DNA of 22,659 nucleotides, taken from NCBI GenBank assembly GCA_029856445.1, contig JAHQWY010000015.1:1-22659 (forward strand), read 5' to 3'. The position numbers and the translations under genes were made by a program. The notes below the pieces were generated by a model. The model had not been told where the DNA came from, did not search any database, and was given only the letters and a program-made list of their open reading frames with translations. This document shows, one piece after another, positions 8,067-15,487 of the stretch (the first letter of the stretch is position 1; every line of letters starts with the position of its first letter). The stretch is from Promethearchaeia archaeon. GTDB lineage: Archaea; Asgardarchaeota; Lokiarchaeia; Sigyniarchaeales; SOKP01.

Positions 8067-8615
8067 TTAAAGGATAAATATTGCTGCAGCTACTACTGAT
8101 GCCCATTCATTCTCTGTTCGAACTGTTGCAAATGCTGTGATATTTTTAGTTTCAATAATTTTCCCATCCATTTTAAATACTTCCTTCTTTTCATCATAAT
8201 TCGCGTCTGGATCAAAAGGAACACCTAGAGTAGAAGCTAACATTTCTGCGGCTATATCTTCAGCAGTATCTCCCGCTTTTTCTGGTTTTACGCCAAATGT
8301 ATGATGTTCACTCAAATAACCATAATGACTCTTATTAGCTGGCTTTGCAATTCCAATAGAAGCACAGATTAATCGATTATATTCATTAGAATCTGATCGG
8401 GATAAAACAGTATATACAATCTGACCAGGTCTAAGTTGTTTTAGTCCATCTTCTTTATTTATTTCAATACAATAAGGTGGTAATATTGAAGAAACATGAA
8501 CTAAGTTATATTTTTCAATTCCTGCGTCTCTAAGAGCTTGTTCAAAGGCTGCTAGCTTTAATTTATGATATCCTTTACCGCTTACAAAAAAAACTTTTTT
8601 TGGGACGAGTGACAT
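8067..8615 (-). CDS. pdaD: Pyruvoyl-dependent arginine decarboxylase
   Basis: The enzyme converts arginine to agmatine, the entry to archaeal polyamines and the source of agmatine for tRNA-Ile2 agmatidine. The proenzyme cuts itself at a Ser-Ser bond and turns the second serine into the pyruvoyl cofactor. The expected motif VSSILPP is at 41-47, so cleavage would fall between Ser42 and Ser43. Other family features are the GRPG-like LRPGQIVYTV region and a conserved C-terminal NEWASVVAAAIF. The 182-residue length is slightly above the methanogen enzyme (about 165). The start is ATG at 8615 with no SD site; a strong TATA box about 23 bases upstream implies a leaderless message. The divergent neighbour is a deoxyhypusine synthase homologue, which could be a consumer of the product. 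Confidence 0.93.
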   Translation of the reverse strand: MSLVPKKVFFVSGKGYHKLKLAAFEQALRDAGIEKYNLVHVSSILPPYCIEINKEDGLKQLRPGQIVYTVLSRSDSNEYNRLICASIGIAKPANKSHYGYLSEHHTFGVKPEKAGDTAEDIAAEMLASTLGVPFDPDANYDEKKEVFKMDGKIIETKNITAFATVRTENEWASVVAAAIFIL

Positions 8616-8950
8616 CTTTTAAATTACATTACATTATATATACTAATTAATAATATATAACATATAATTATTATTTAAATTTTTCATAGTGGTATTAATA
8701 AATTTTAAAATTATTATATTGAATTCCTTAAATTAAGCAGATTTAACTAAATCATCTCAACTCTATACATTAAAAAGATTTAATTGATCCAGCTTACAAA
8801 TGAGATTGAAAAAGTGAAGTAAATTCACTAATATTAAAAAGAAAAATATTTCTAAGAACATAATCCATATTATTTGTTAAGATTATGAATTTATATTATA
8901 TTAAAAGAAATTAGATCTATTTAAAAGATTTTAAGTATTAAAATATATTC
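8616..8950. other. Divergent intergenic region between pdaD and the deoxyhypusine synthase homologue
   Basis: These 335 very AT-rich bases contain no convincing gene. TATA-like elements sit at both ends, each about 23-27 bases from a start codon. A short inverted repeat, AGTGAA at 8813-8818 and TTCACT at 8824-8829 with a five-base spacer, lies between them and could bind a shared regulator, but it is short enough to be chance. Confidence 0.6.
8632..8643 (-). promoter_or_regulatory. TATA box of pdaD, leaderless promoter
   Basis: The minus strand reads GTATATATAATG, centred about 23 bases from the pdaD ATG. This spacing places transcription start at or next to the start codon, in keeping with the absence of any SD site. 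Confidence 0.6.
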
Positions 8951-9940
8951 ATGAATGAATTAAACAAAGAAGGATTTTTAACTAGGAAAATATCTCCTTT
9001 TAATGTTAAGAAAATAAAGGATGTTGATAACTTATTAGAATCTTTAAGAGGTTGTGGATTTCAAGGAAAGAATTTAGGAATTGCTTTAGAAATTCTTCAT
9101 AAAATAGTTACAAATAAAAATATCCTAACCGTATTAACTCTTTCTGGGGCACTAGTTCCAGCAGGAATGGGTGATTTAATAACTGTATTAATGGAATATG
9201 ATTTAATTGATGTTTTAATAAGTACTGGTGCTAACATTACGCATGATTTAGTCGATGCCACATGTAATATTGGACATTATCTAGGAAGTACTAGTGTTGA
9301 TGATAATGAATTATTCAAGTTTAGAATTAATCGAATTTATGATGTATTTCTTCCAGAAGATAACTACAAAATTGCTGATAAGAAATTATTTGAGATAATT
9401 CAATCAGTTTATAAGTCGAAAAATATTAAGACGACCCCCTCTGATTTCTTAAGTCAAATAGGCAGAAATATTAAAAATCGAAGCATCTTATCAATGGCAG
9501 CTAAAAAAAACATACCAATTTTTATCCCAGCTTTTTCTGACTCTGAATTAGCTTTAAAACTATTAAAATATGCATTCTATGAAGGATATGATTTTCAATT
9601 TGATATCTTAGAAGATGTAAAAAAGTTTGCAGATATTGTAAGAAAATCTAAAGAATATGCTACGATCATAATCGGTGGTGGAGTTCCGAGAAATTGGGCA
9701 CAACAAATTTTTCCAATGTTGGATGAGCTTGATAAAATTGAACAAATGGGGTATAATTATTCAATTCGAATACATACCGCTATGGAGTACGATGGTGGAC
9801 TTTCAGGAAGTACCGTTTCAGAAGCAAAATCTTGGGGAAAATATTCTAGTAAATCTAAACATATTAGTGTATGGTGCGATGCAACAATAGCATTACCAAT
9901 ACTAATTACTGCTTTATTTCAAAGGTTAGGAATAATATAA
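8951..9940 (+). CDS. Deoxyhypusine synthase homologue with altered amine-binding site
   Basis: Deoxyhypusine synthase transfers an aminobutyl group from spermidine to one lysine of initiation factor 5A, using NAD. The 329-residue length and fold motifs fit: STGANITHDLVDA at 91-103, IPAFSDSEL at 192-200, GGGVPRN at 242-248 and SEAKSWGK at 290-297. Aligned by eye to the human enzyme, catalytic Lys329 is Lys297, Glu323 is Glu291 and Trp327 is Trp295. Three human spermidine contacts differ: Asp243 is Leu202, His288 is Asn248 and Asp316 is Leu284. The GGLSGST and STGAN patterns resemble the deoxyhypusine synthase-like subgroup, so the donor may be another amine such as agmatine. It lies divergent from the arginine decarboxylase gene. 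No SD site is seen; a TATA-like TATTTAAAAG at 8919-8928 suggests a leaderless message. Confidence 0.8.
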   Translation: MNELNKEGFLTRKISPFNVKKIKDVDNLLESLRGCGFQGKNLGIALEILHKIVTNKNILTVLTLSGALVPAGMGDLITVLMEYDLIDVLISTGANITHDLVDATCNIGHYLGSTSVDDNELFKFRINRIYDVFLPEDNYKIADKKLFEIIQSVYKSKNIKTTPSDFLSQIGRNIKNRSILSMAAKKNIPIFIPAFSDSELALKLLKYAFYEGYDFQFDILEDVKKFADIVRKSKEYATIIIGGGVPRNWAQQIFPMLDELDKIEQMGYNYSIRIHTAMEYDGGLSGSTVSEAKSWGKYSSKSKHISVWCDATIALPILITALFQRLGII

Positions 9941-10027
9941 TATACCTCAAATATTCTCCTACTTTATAATTTTATTAAATTCTTCAAAAGTATACAGAAA
10001 GAAAATAGAATTTAAATATAAATATAA

Positions 10028-10792
10028 TTATTGTTTGACAAATTTTCCAAGTCTTCGTTTGAGTTCTTCAGATTGTCCCGCTAACATCATTACTCGTAAT
10101 TCCTTTGCTAAAACTGACTCAAAATTGTCATCTTGATCTTCATTTATTAATTTTTTTGCCCATTTTAAAGCAGAATGTTCTTTTTGTATTAACGAATTAG
10201 CTGTGCGTTTAAGAATTCTATTCAAACTCTCTCGTTTGCAAACTTGAGAGACCAAACCTATATTAAAAGCTTCTTCTGCACCAATTTCTTCACCCAAATA
10301 CATTAGTTGCTTCGCGCGACCTTCTCCAATAATTCTGGGTAATAACTTTGTGGATGCATTTGAAAAGAAAAGACCAACTCCTAATTCAGGCATCATTATT
10401 CGAGTATCATCAGCAGCAATTCTCAAATCACAACAAAGAAGTTGTTCAAAACCCCCACCAATAACCCAACCATGAAGTCCGGCTATTATTACTCCTGTGT
10501 GAGATAGCATTACTCTCGTTAAATCTTGGAATGATTCTAGAAACTCAATGGCTTCTTGTAACTTATCAGGATTTGATACTAAGTTAAAACCATATTTTAG
10601 ATCAGCTCCTACTGTGAAATTTTTCCCTTCAGCAGAATATATAACACAAACATCATCATTTTGAGCACTTAATTCGAATGCTTTAATTAATTTATTGATC
10701 GTTAGGAAATCTAAAGCATTATTTTTATCTTGGTTGTTCAAAATAATTTTCCCAATTTCTCCTTCTTTTTCATATATAACTATATCTTTCAG
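10028..10792 (-). CDS. Enoyl-CoA hydratase/isomerase (crotonase) family, probable CTG start
   Basis: Crotonases act on acyl-CoA thioesters, typically hydrating enoyl-CoA. With the proposed start the protein has 254 residues, the usual family length. The oxyanion-hole motifs are GADLK near 62-66 and GGGFE near 112-116. Both catalytic glutamates of enoyl-CoA hydratase are present, Glu116 and Glu136, 20 apart as in the rat enzyme. The conserved N-terminal strand (KDIVIYEKEGEIGKIILNN) is encoded in frame upstream of the first standard start, a TTG at 10741. An in-frame TAG lies immediately before CTG at 10792-10790, and GGTGA at 10804-10800 gives a seven-base spacer. CTG is therefore the best start. 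It lies 40 bases after the acyl-CoA ligase gene on the same strand, probably in one transcript. Confidence 0.82.
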   Translation of the reverse strand: MKDIVIYEKEGEIGKIILNNQDKNNALDFLTINKLIKAFELSAQNDDVCVIYSAEGKNFTVGADLKYGFNLVSNPDKLQEAIEFLESFQDLTRVMLSHTGVIIAGLHGWVIGGGFEQLLCCDLRIAADDTRIMMPELGVGLFFSNASTKLLPRIIGEGRAKQLMYLGEEIGAEEAFNIGLVSQVCKRESLNRILKRTANSLIQKEHSALKWAKKLINEDQDDNFESVLAKELRVMMLAGQSEELKRRLGKFVKQ

Positions 10793-10799
10793 CTATTTT

Positions 10800-10804
10800 T
10801 CACC
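10800..10804 (-). promoter_or_regulatory. Shine-Dalgarno site deciding the crotonase CTG start
   Basis: The minus strand reads AAAAGGTGA, complementary to the 3' end of archaeal 16S rRNA. It is seven bases from the CTG at 10792 and too far from the TTG at 10741 to serve it. Confidence 0.65.
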
Positions 10805-10832
10805 TTTTATTTGGTTAAATTTGATTATTTTA

Positions 10833-12467
10833 TTATTCAATGGGTGGGAGGAGTTCTTTCTTCAAACGAACTCTATCAACTTTACCTATTCTAGTAATTG
10901 GAAGATCATTGGGATCGAGAGGATAAATAATAATTTTCTCAGGAACTTTAAATTTCGCTAAATTTTTTCTACAAATTTCCATTACTTCTTCCTCATCCGA
11001 TTTATCAAATTGTATTCCTAATTCAGGACCAATAACCAACCATACAACTTCTCCCTTGATTTTATCCGCTACTCCTAAAGCTGCTGCAATAGCAATTTTT
11101 GGATGTGGGAGCACTAATTCTTCTATCTCTGCTGGAAGCACGGTAAAAGCCCCTACCCTAATAATTTCTTTTATTCTTCCAGTTATATACAACCCACCTT
11201 CTTCATCAATGTATCCCAAATCTCCAGTCTTACAAAAACCCTCTTTCGTAAATCCAGCCTTATCCTCTTCGGGCATTTTATAGTAGGATTTACTTGTTAA
11301 AGCTCCTTTTACAAGTATTTCCCCGATTTCCCCACTTAGTAATTCTTTATTTTCCTCATCAATAATCTTTAACTCTACTCCAGGAAGTGCTTTGCCTACA
11401 TAACCTTGGGCAATCTTTTCCAACTTATCTCCAAGCTCGGTGAATGTAACTTCTGCTCCTGCTTCAGTACTTCCATATCCTATTATAATTTCGTCACAAA
11501 TTCTTTCTTTTATTCCGTTCAATAATTCACCAGATACCTTCTCACCTGATAAAACGACTAAATCCAAATATTTTTTTGGGTCATAAGTATCCAGATCTGG
11601 TAGTGATAGTAATATTTTAAACATTGTAGGGACACCTCCCATAAAAGGAATATTATACTCTTTTATTGCGTTCAGAGCATCCCAAGGGGACCATGAAGCT
11701 TGTACTATCATTTCTAATCCACCAAGAATACCAGTTCCAAGGAGTTCCACAGTTCCACCTACATGACTGACAGGTAAATTTACTAAATGCTTATTCCTCT
11801 GCATTTCAACTTTTTTTATAGATTGAATCCATCCAATTATTTTTTGATATTCAATAAAACACATTTCTATTATGTTATTATGAGTCAATTCAACTGCTTT
11901 GGGGGCTCCAGTTGTTCCCCCCGTCCATACAACAAGAATCGTATCGTCTGATTTTTGATTTTTTTTTGCAGCTTCTAATTCTTTATCAAGTTGATATTCT
12001 CTAACAATTAATTCTTGATAATTTTCACCTAATTCATGCTTACCGACCAAAATATATCGAATATCTCCTAGATCCTCTTTTAACTCGCTCAAATTGTCAG
12101 CAATCTTATTTTTTTGCCATTTATCAATGGTAACTATTACTTTTGGGTTTGAATGAGGAATCAAAAGCTTAAAATCTGCTTTTTTATACTCTTTATCCAT
12201 TGGAATAGTGATGGCACCTATCTTACTAGCTGCTATATATGTGAAAATGAATTCAGGAATTGTTGGTAGTATCGTAACTACTGTATCTCCTTTTGAAATT
12301 CCTAAATCTAAGAAAACTTTAGCAAGCTGATCAGTTTCTTCATTGAGTTCTCTCGCTGTTATTATCTTGTGTTTCCCAAGTCGAATTGTTGGAAATTCCG
12401 GTTCAATTTCATCCCAATATTGTACATATTTCCAAAAACGATCTAGTTTCGGAATGTTCATAACCAT
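10833..12467 (-). CDS. AMP-forming acyl-CoA ligase (fatty acid-CoA ligase type)
   Basis: This adenylate-forming enzyme activates a carboxylic acid with ATP to an acyl-AMP and then to an acyl-CoA. The 544 residues show the ANL-superfamily motifs in order: the ATP loop WTGGTTGAPK at 181-190, YGSTEAGAE at about 336-344, KTGDLGYIDEEGGLYITGR containing the ribose-binding Asp, and the C-terminal GKVDR with catalytic Lys529. No membrane segment is evident. The acid substrate cannot be deduced; a medium- or long-chain fatty acid or an aromatic acid is possible. SD sequence GGAGA precedes two close ATG codons (12467 and 12461); it is 4 bases from the first and 10 from the second. The crotonase gene follows and a hydrolase gene precedes, suggesting a short acyl-CoA pathway. 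Confidence 0.9.
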   Translation of the reverse strand: MVMNIPKLDRFWKYVQYWDEIEPEFPTIRLGKHKIITARELNEETDQLAKVFLDLGISKGDTVVTILPTIPEFIFTYIAASKIGAITIPMDKEYKKADFKLLIPHSNPKVIVTIDKWQKNKIADNLSELKEDLGDIRYILVGKHELGENYQELIVREYQLDKELEAAKKNQKSDDTILVVWTGGTTGAPKAVELTHNNIIEMCFIEYQKIIGWIQSIKKVEMQRNKHLVNLPVSHVGGTVELLGTGILGGLEMIVQASWSPWDALNAIKEYNIPFMGGVPTMFKILLSLPDLDTYDPKKYLDLVVLSGEKVSGELLNGIKERICDEIIIGYGSTEAGAEVTFTELGDKLEKIAQGYVGKALPGVELKIIDEENKELLSGEIGEILVKGALTSKSYYKMPEEDKAGFTKEGFCKTGDLGYIDEEGGLYITGRIKEIIRVGAFTVLPAEIEELVLPHPKIAIAAALGVADKIKGEVVWLVIGPELGIQFDKSDEEEVMEICRKNLAKFKVPEKIIIYPLDPNDLPITRIGKVDRVRLKKELLPPIE

Positions 12468-12546
12468 TCAATCTCCTTATTTATTTTTCATATAAAGTGT
12501 TTTGTATTAAATTTGCGAATATTCTAAAATAAATTATTAGACATGA

Positions 12547-13446
12547 TTAATTCAATATGTATCCATTATCTTTAATCACAATTAAATTATTTTTAAGTAG
12601 CTTTTCAAAATGCTTCTCTATCATGACTAATTCTGAAATTACTTCAAAATTTGCATAAGAATATCTTCTATAGATTAAATTTTTACCCTTGAGATCTATC
12701 GGACTGATAGGATTCTGTTCAGATAAATTAGATAATATTCTTTCATCTCTTTTAAAAATAATTGATTTGAATTTATCTAATTCAATTTTAATATTGTTAC
12801 CTCCAAAAACTGGATCTCTATGCCCCAACACCGCAATCTCAAAATCTAAATTTTTAAGTCTATCAATTGAATTTTCATAATCTATTAAATCTGAGTCAAT
12901 GTTCGCATAATATGGAAACCTCGTCAAATCGATATCACCAAAAAATGCAATTTTGGAATTTATTTCATAAACCGCGCAATGTCCTGCTGTGTGACCTGGA
13001 GTATGAACAACTTTCAATTTAAGTTGATCATCAATATTGATTATCTCATTGTCGTTGATAGTTTTGGTGATTTTAGTATTACTCATGCCAAACATTTCAA
13101 ATAATGTCCTGAATTCCCTTCCAGCTTCAGTCCCTTCAACTCTATAATAGGGAAACATCTTTTCAATATCTTCAATAGGAGGTTTATCATCTTTATGGCA
13201 CAGAAAACTAGAATTAGGGAGAAATTTATTACCAGATATATGATCCTCATGCCAATGACTTAAAATTGTAGTATTAATTTGAAATTGCTGTTCGAGTTTT
13301 TTTAAACGAGTTCCTGAAATTCCTGTGTCTATTAAGTAATTTCCAATGAGTAACGAATGAGAAAAGGGATAATATCCCTTTCTTTCTCCTTCTACGAAAT
13401 AGATATTTTCAAAATCATCAGAAAGCGGGTGTACAAAGTCTAGCAT
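12547..13446 (-). CDS. Metallo-beta-lactamase-fold hydrolase (LACTB2/glyoxalase II-like)
   Basis: The 299 residues form an MBL-fold metalloenzyme, a family that hydrolyses thioesters, esters or phosphodiesters with two metal ions. The metal ligands are visible: H64-x-H66-x-D68-H69 in SHWHEDH, His152 in HTPGHTAGH, Asp171 in FFGDID and His209 in LGHRDP. The C-terminal region from about 235 onward, ending in HFEKLLKNNLIVIKDNGYIL, looks like the small helical winged domain of LACTB2-type proteins. Function is not defined by motif. Because it lies 79 bases upstream of the acyl-CoA ligase on the same strand, a thioesterase-like role on acyl-CoA is a reasonable inference; a nuclease role, as in LACTB2, is the alternative. 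Start ATG at 13446. Confidence 0.85.
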   Translation of the reverse strand: MLDFVHPLSDDFENIYFVEGERKGYYPFSHSLLIGNYLIDTGISGTRLKKLEQQFQINTTILSHWHEDHISGNKFLPNSSFLCHKDDKPPIEDIEKMFPYYRVEGTEAGREFRTLFEMFGMSNTKITKTINDNEIINIDDQLKLKVVHTPGHTAGHCAVYEINSKIAFFGDIDLTRFPYYANIDSDLIDYENSIDRLKNLDFEIAVLGHRDPVFGGNNIKIELDKFKSIIFKRDERILSNLSEQNPISPIDLKGKNLIYRRYSYANFEVISELVMIEKHFEKLLKNNLIVIKDNGYILN

Positions 13447-13642
13447 CGTTATTATTTATTTCAAAAATTTGAGAAAATTAAAGCATTTAGTTTTCTTAAA
13501 GTTTTGGATTAATTTCGATTATTAAAATGGCTTTTAAATTAGAATTTTATACTATTTAATACTAGACTTAATTGTAGGAGTTTTTATGGTTCTTTTGATA
13601 AAGTAATTTAAGATAATTTTAATAAATAAACTAGACCAAAAC

Positions 13643-13810
13643 ATGTATTATTTTTGCCCAAATTGCTCTTCGGAAAAAAAGCCGAAGCTTATTAATTATT
13701 TTCCTCCTATAACTGCAAAGTGTTTAGATTGTGGATACATAAATATGGAACAAAAATTTATTAAAGAGGAAGAACGTCATCCGAATACACTACTCAATCA
13801 TTCTAATTGA
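13643..13810 (+). CDS. Small zinc-ribbon protein, 55 residues
   Basis: A short plus-strand frame encodes 55 residues with two CxxC pairs, Cys5/Cys8 in FCPNCSS and Cys27/Cys30 in KCLDCGY. The 18-residue spacing is typical of a single zinc ribbon, and the tail is charged. The frame starts at ATG 13643 and stops at 13810. There is no SD site, but a TATA-like TTTTAATAAATA at 13617-13628 fits a leaderless message. A T8 tract follows the stop. Such mini zinc ribbons in archaea bind nucleic acids or partner proteins; no particular role can be assigned. It is divergent from the MBL hydrolase gene and converges on the prolyl-tRNA synthetase gene, so it is its own transcription unit. Confidence rests on the two cysteine pairs and the flanking promoter and terminator signals. 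Confidence 0.72.
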   Translation: MYYFCPNCSSEKKPKLINYFPPITAKCLDCGYINMEQKFIKEEERHPNTLLNHSN

Positions 13811-13820
13811 GTATTTATAT

Positions 13821-13835
13821 TTCTTTCTTTTTTTT
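13821..13835 (+). terminator. T-tract terminator after the zinc-ribbon gene
   Basis: TTCTTTCTTTTTTTT begins about ten bases after the stop codon of the 55-residue frame and ends in eight T. This is the expected form of an archaeal U-tract terminator and supports the small gene being transcribed. Confidence 0.5.
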
Positions 13836-13894
13836 AATTAATGGTTTCAAGAGGAATTTACCTTAAAAAGCCTTTATTAATAAATAAAAATTAA

Positions 13895-15370
13895 TTAATA
13901 ACTTTTAGCAATATAAACAGTGCATTCTGCAGGTTTTCCACAAATTAAACAAGTAGCAAATTCATTTTTTTCCTCATTAACTCTTTTTCCTCGGACTTCT
14001 CCACCAATCTCTTTTTCAACTACTTCCGCACAATGGTAGGCATCCATATCAATTGAACAGAAACCACAACATACTATTTTACCATTGTTAATTGCTTCAA
14101 CTGCAGCATCTTTTTCATAAACACATTCAATTTGAGATTCAAAATCAATTAAAGATCTTTCTTTTATCTCTTTCGTATAGTTTTCAACAATATTATCGAC
14201 TTTTTTTTCTAAGTCTTGTTCTTTTATATTGAATTTCTTCCCATCATACCTTCTTACTACTACCACTTGTTGATTTTCAATGTCTTTAGGTCCTACCTCG
14301 ATTCTAATAGGTACACCCTTCAATTCCCAAAGATAGAATTTATTACCAACGGATTCGTCTGATTCATCAACTTTAACAGTATATTTTTCCTTGAAAATAT
14401 TGTATATTTCTTTCGCTTTTTCCAAAACTAATTGTTCCTTTCCTTTAAAGATTATAGGGATAATAATAATTTGGATTGGTGCTAAATCAAAAGGCAAAAC
14501 TAAGCCTTTATCGTCGCCCAAAAAGGCGATCATTGCACCATAATTTCTACTCTGAGCAGGGCCATAACAGGTTTGATACCCATACTTTTCCTTTCCATCT
14601 TTATCAATAAATTTCACATTAAATGGTTTTGCAAAATTCTGTCCCAATAAATGTGTTGAGGGTAGCTGAAGCACCTTTCCAGAACCCATTAACGCGTCCG
14701 CTGCATATGTATGAACCGCTCCTGCAAATTTATCCCATTCTGGCCTTTGAAAAAATATAATAGGAATACAACACTCCTCTTGGAGCATCTGGTATGTAGT
14801 TTCCATATCTTCTTTAACTTGCTCCATTGCTTCCTCCATAGTAGCGAAGACATTATGTGACTCAATCCAATGAAACTCTCTCCCCCTAAAGAATGGCCTT
14901 GTTGCTTTCCCTTCATAACGCCATACTTGACAAGAAAGATAACGTTTAAAAGGTAAATCATTATAACTTCGAATCCATAGTGAATACATTTGATATAAAG
15001 CAGTCTCACTAGTAGGGCGTAATGCTAATCGTTCACTTAAATGACCAGAACTGCCAGCTTCTGTCACCCAAAACACTTCAGGTGCGAAACCCTCAACATG
15101 ATCTGCTTCTAATAGAAAATTACTTTCAGGAATCAAAGATGGCATAGTTAATGGGAGGTGACCTTTCTTTTCTAATAAGTCTTCGTACTTTTTGTACATC
15201 CTCCTAATTGTAATTGTTGCCCATTCTCGATAAACGATAAATCCTTTCACGTTATATCGAATATCTGCTAATTCTGCCTTATTAATCAATTCCGAGTACC
15301 AACCAGAAAAATCATCTTCTTTCGATACGGTTATTCCGACTATTGGTACTTCCTTCTTCTTTTTAGCCAT
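13895..15370 (-). CDS. proS: Prolyl-tRNA synthetase, archaeal/eukaryotic type
   Basis: The enzyme charges tRNA-Pro with proline in the cytoplasm. The 491 residues have the class II catalytic core: RPTSETALYQMYSLWIRS, then CQVWRYEGKATRPFFRGREF with the ATP-binding arginines. An anticodon-binding domain and the C-terminal zinc-binding domain of the archaeal/eukaryotic form follow. Cysteines occur in VCCGFCSIDMD and ATCLICGKPAEC, and the chain ends in the characteristic AKSY. The bacterial-type insertion domain is absent. The start is ATG at 15370. The promoter is probably the TATA-like AAAATATTTAT of the repeated element at 15401-15419, about 31 bases upstream. No sign of truncation or transfer is seen. 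The esterase gene upstream on the same strand ends 117 bases away, so the two are probably separate units. Confidence 0.96.
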   Translation of the reverse strand: MAKKKKEVPIVGITVSKEDDFSGWYSELINKAELADIRYNVKGFIVYREWATITIRRMYKKYEDLLEKKGHLPLTMPSLIPESNFLLEADHVEGFAPEVFWVTEAGSSGHLSERLALRPTSETALYQMYSLWIRSYNDLPFKRYLSCQVWRYEGKATRPFFRGREFHWIESHNVFATMEEAMEQVKEDMETTYQMLQEECCIPIIFFQRPEWDKFAGAVHTYAADALMGSGKVLQLPSTHLLGQNFAKPFNVKFIDKDGKEKYGYQTCYGPAQSRNYGAMIAFLGDDKGLVLPFDLAPIQIIIIPIIFKGKEQLVLEKAKEIYNIFKEKYTVKVDESDESVGNKFYLWELKGVPIRIEVGPKDIENQQVVVVRRYDGKKFNIKEQDLEKKVDNIVENYTKEIKERSLIDFESQIECVYEKDAAVEAINNGKIVCCGFCSIDMDAYHCAEVVEKEIGGEVRGKRVNEEKNEFATCLICGKPAECTVYIAKSY

Positions 15371-15400
15371 AGGAAACCATTAACAATAATACTTTAAAAG

Positions 15401-15419
15401 ATAAATATTTTATGAGTAA
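15401..15419. repeat. Copy 1 of a 19-bp repeated promoter-like element
   Basis: ATAAATATTTTATGAGTAA occurs here and, identically, at 17140-17158. On the minus strand it reads TTACTCATAAAATATTTAT, with a TATA-like 3' half. This copy is 31 bases upstream of proS and probably contains its core promoter. Confidence 0.5.
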
Positions 15420-15487
15420 GAAAAGCAAAATTCAGATTAGAATCAAATAACAAGGATTGAGAAAAATAAATTGACAATTAAATTGAG

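Noticed and set aside
8813..8829. Inverted repeat AGTGAA-N5-TTCACT between pdaD and the deoxyhypusine synthase homologue as an operator
   Set aside because: Six pairs in 335 AT-rich bases is weak; it is mentioned in the intergenic entry but not claimed as a site.
9675..9890. Plus-strand 71-residue frame inside the deoxyhypusine synthase homologue
   Set aside because: It overlaps the catalytic WGK region in another frame and has no start signals of its own.
13586..13606. Six-codon frame preceded by AGGAG between the hydrolase and zinc-ribbon genes
   Set aside because: It is too short to judge, and the TATA-like box of the zinc-ribbon gene lies downstream of it.
14689..15009. Minus-strand 106-residue frame inside proS
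   Set aside because: It is an out-of-frame shadow of the prolyl-tRNA synthetase core, which is intact in the main frame.
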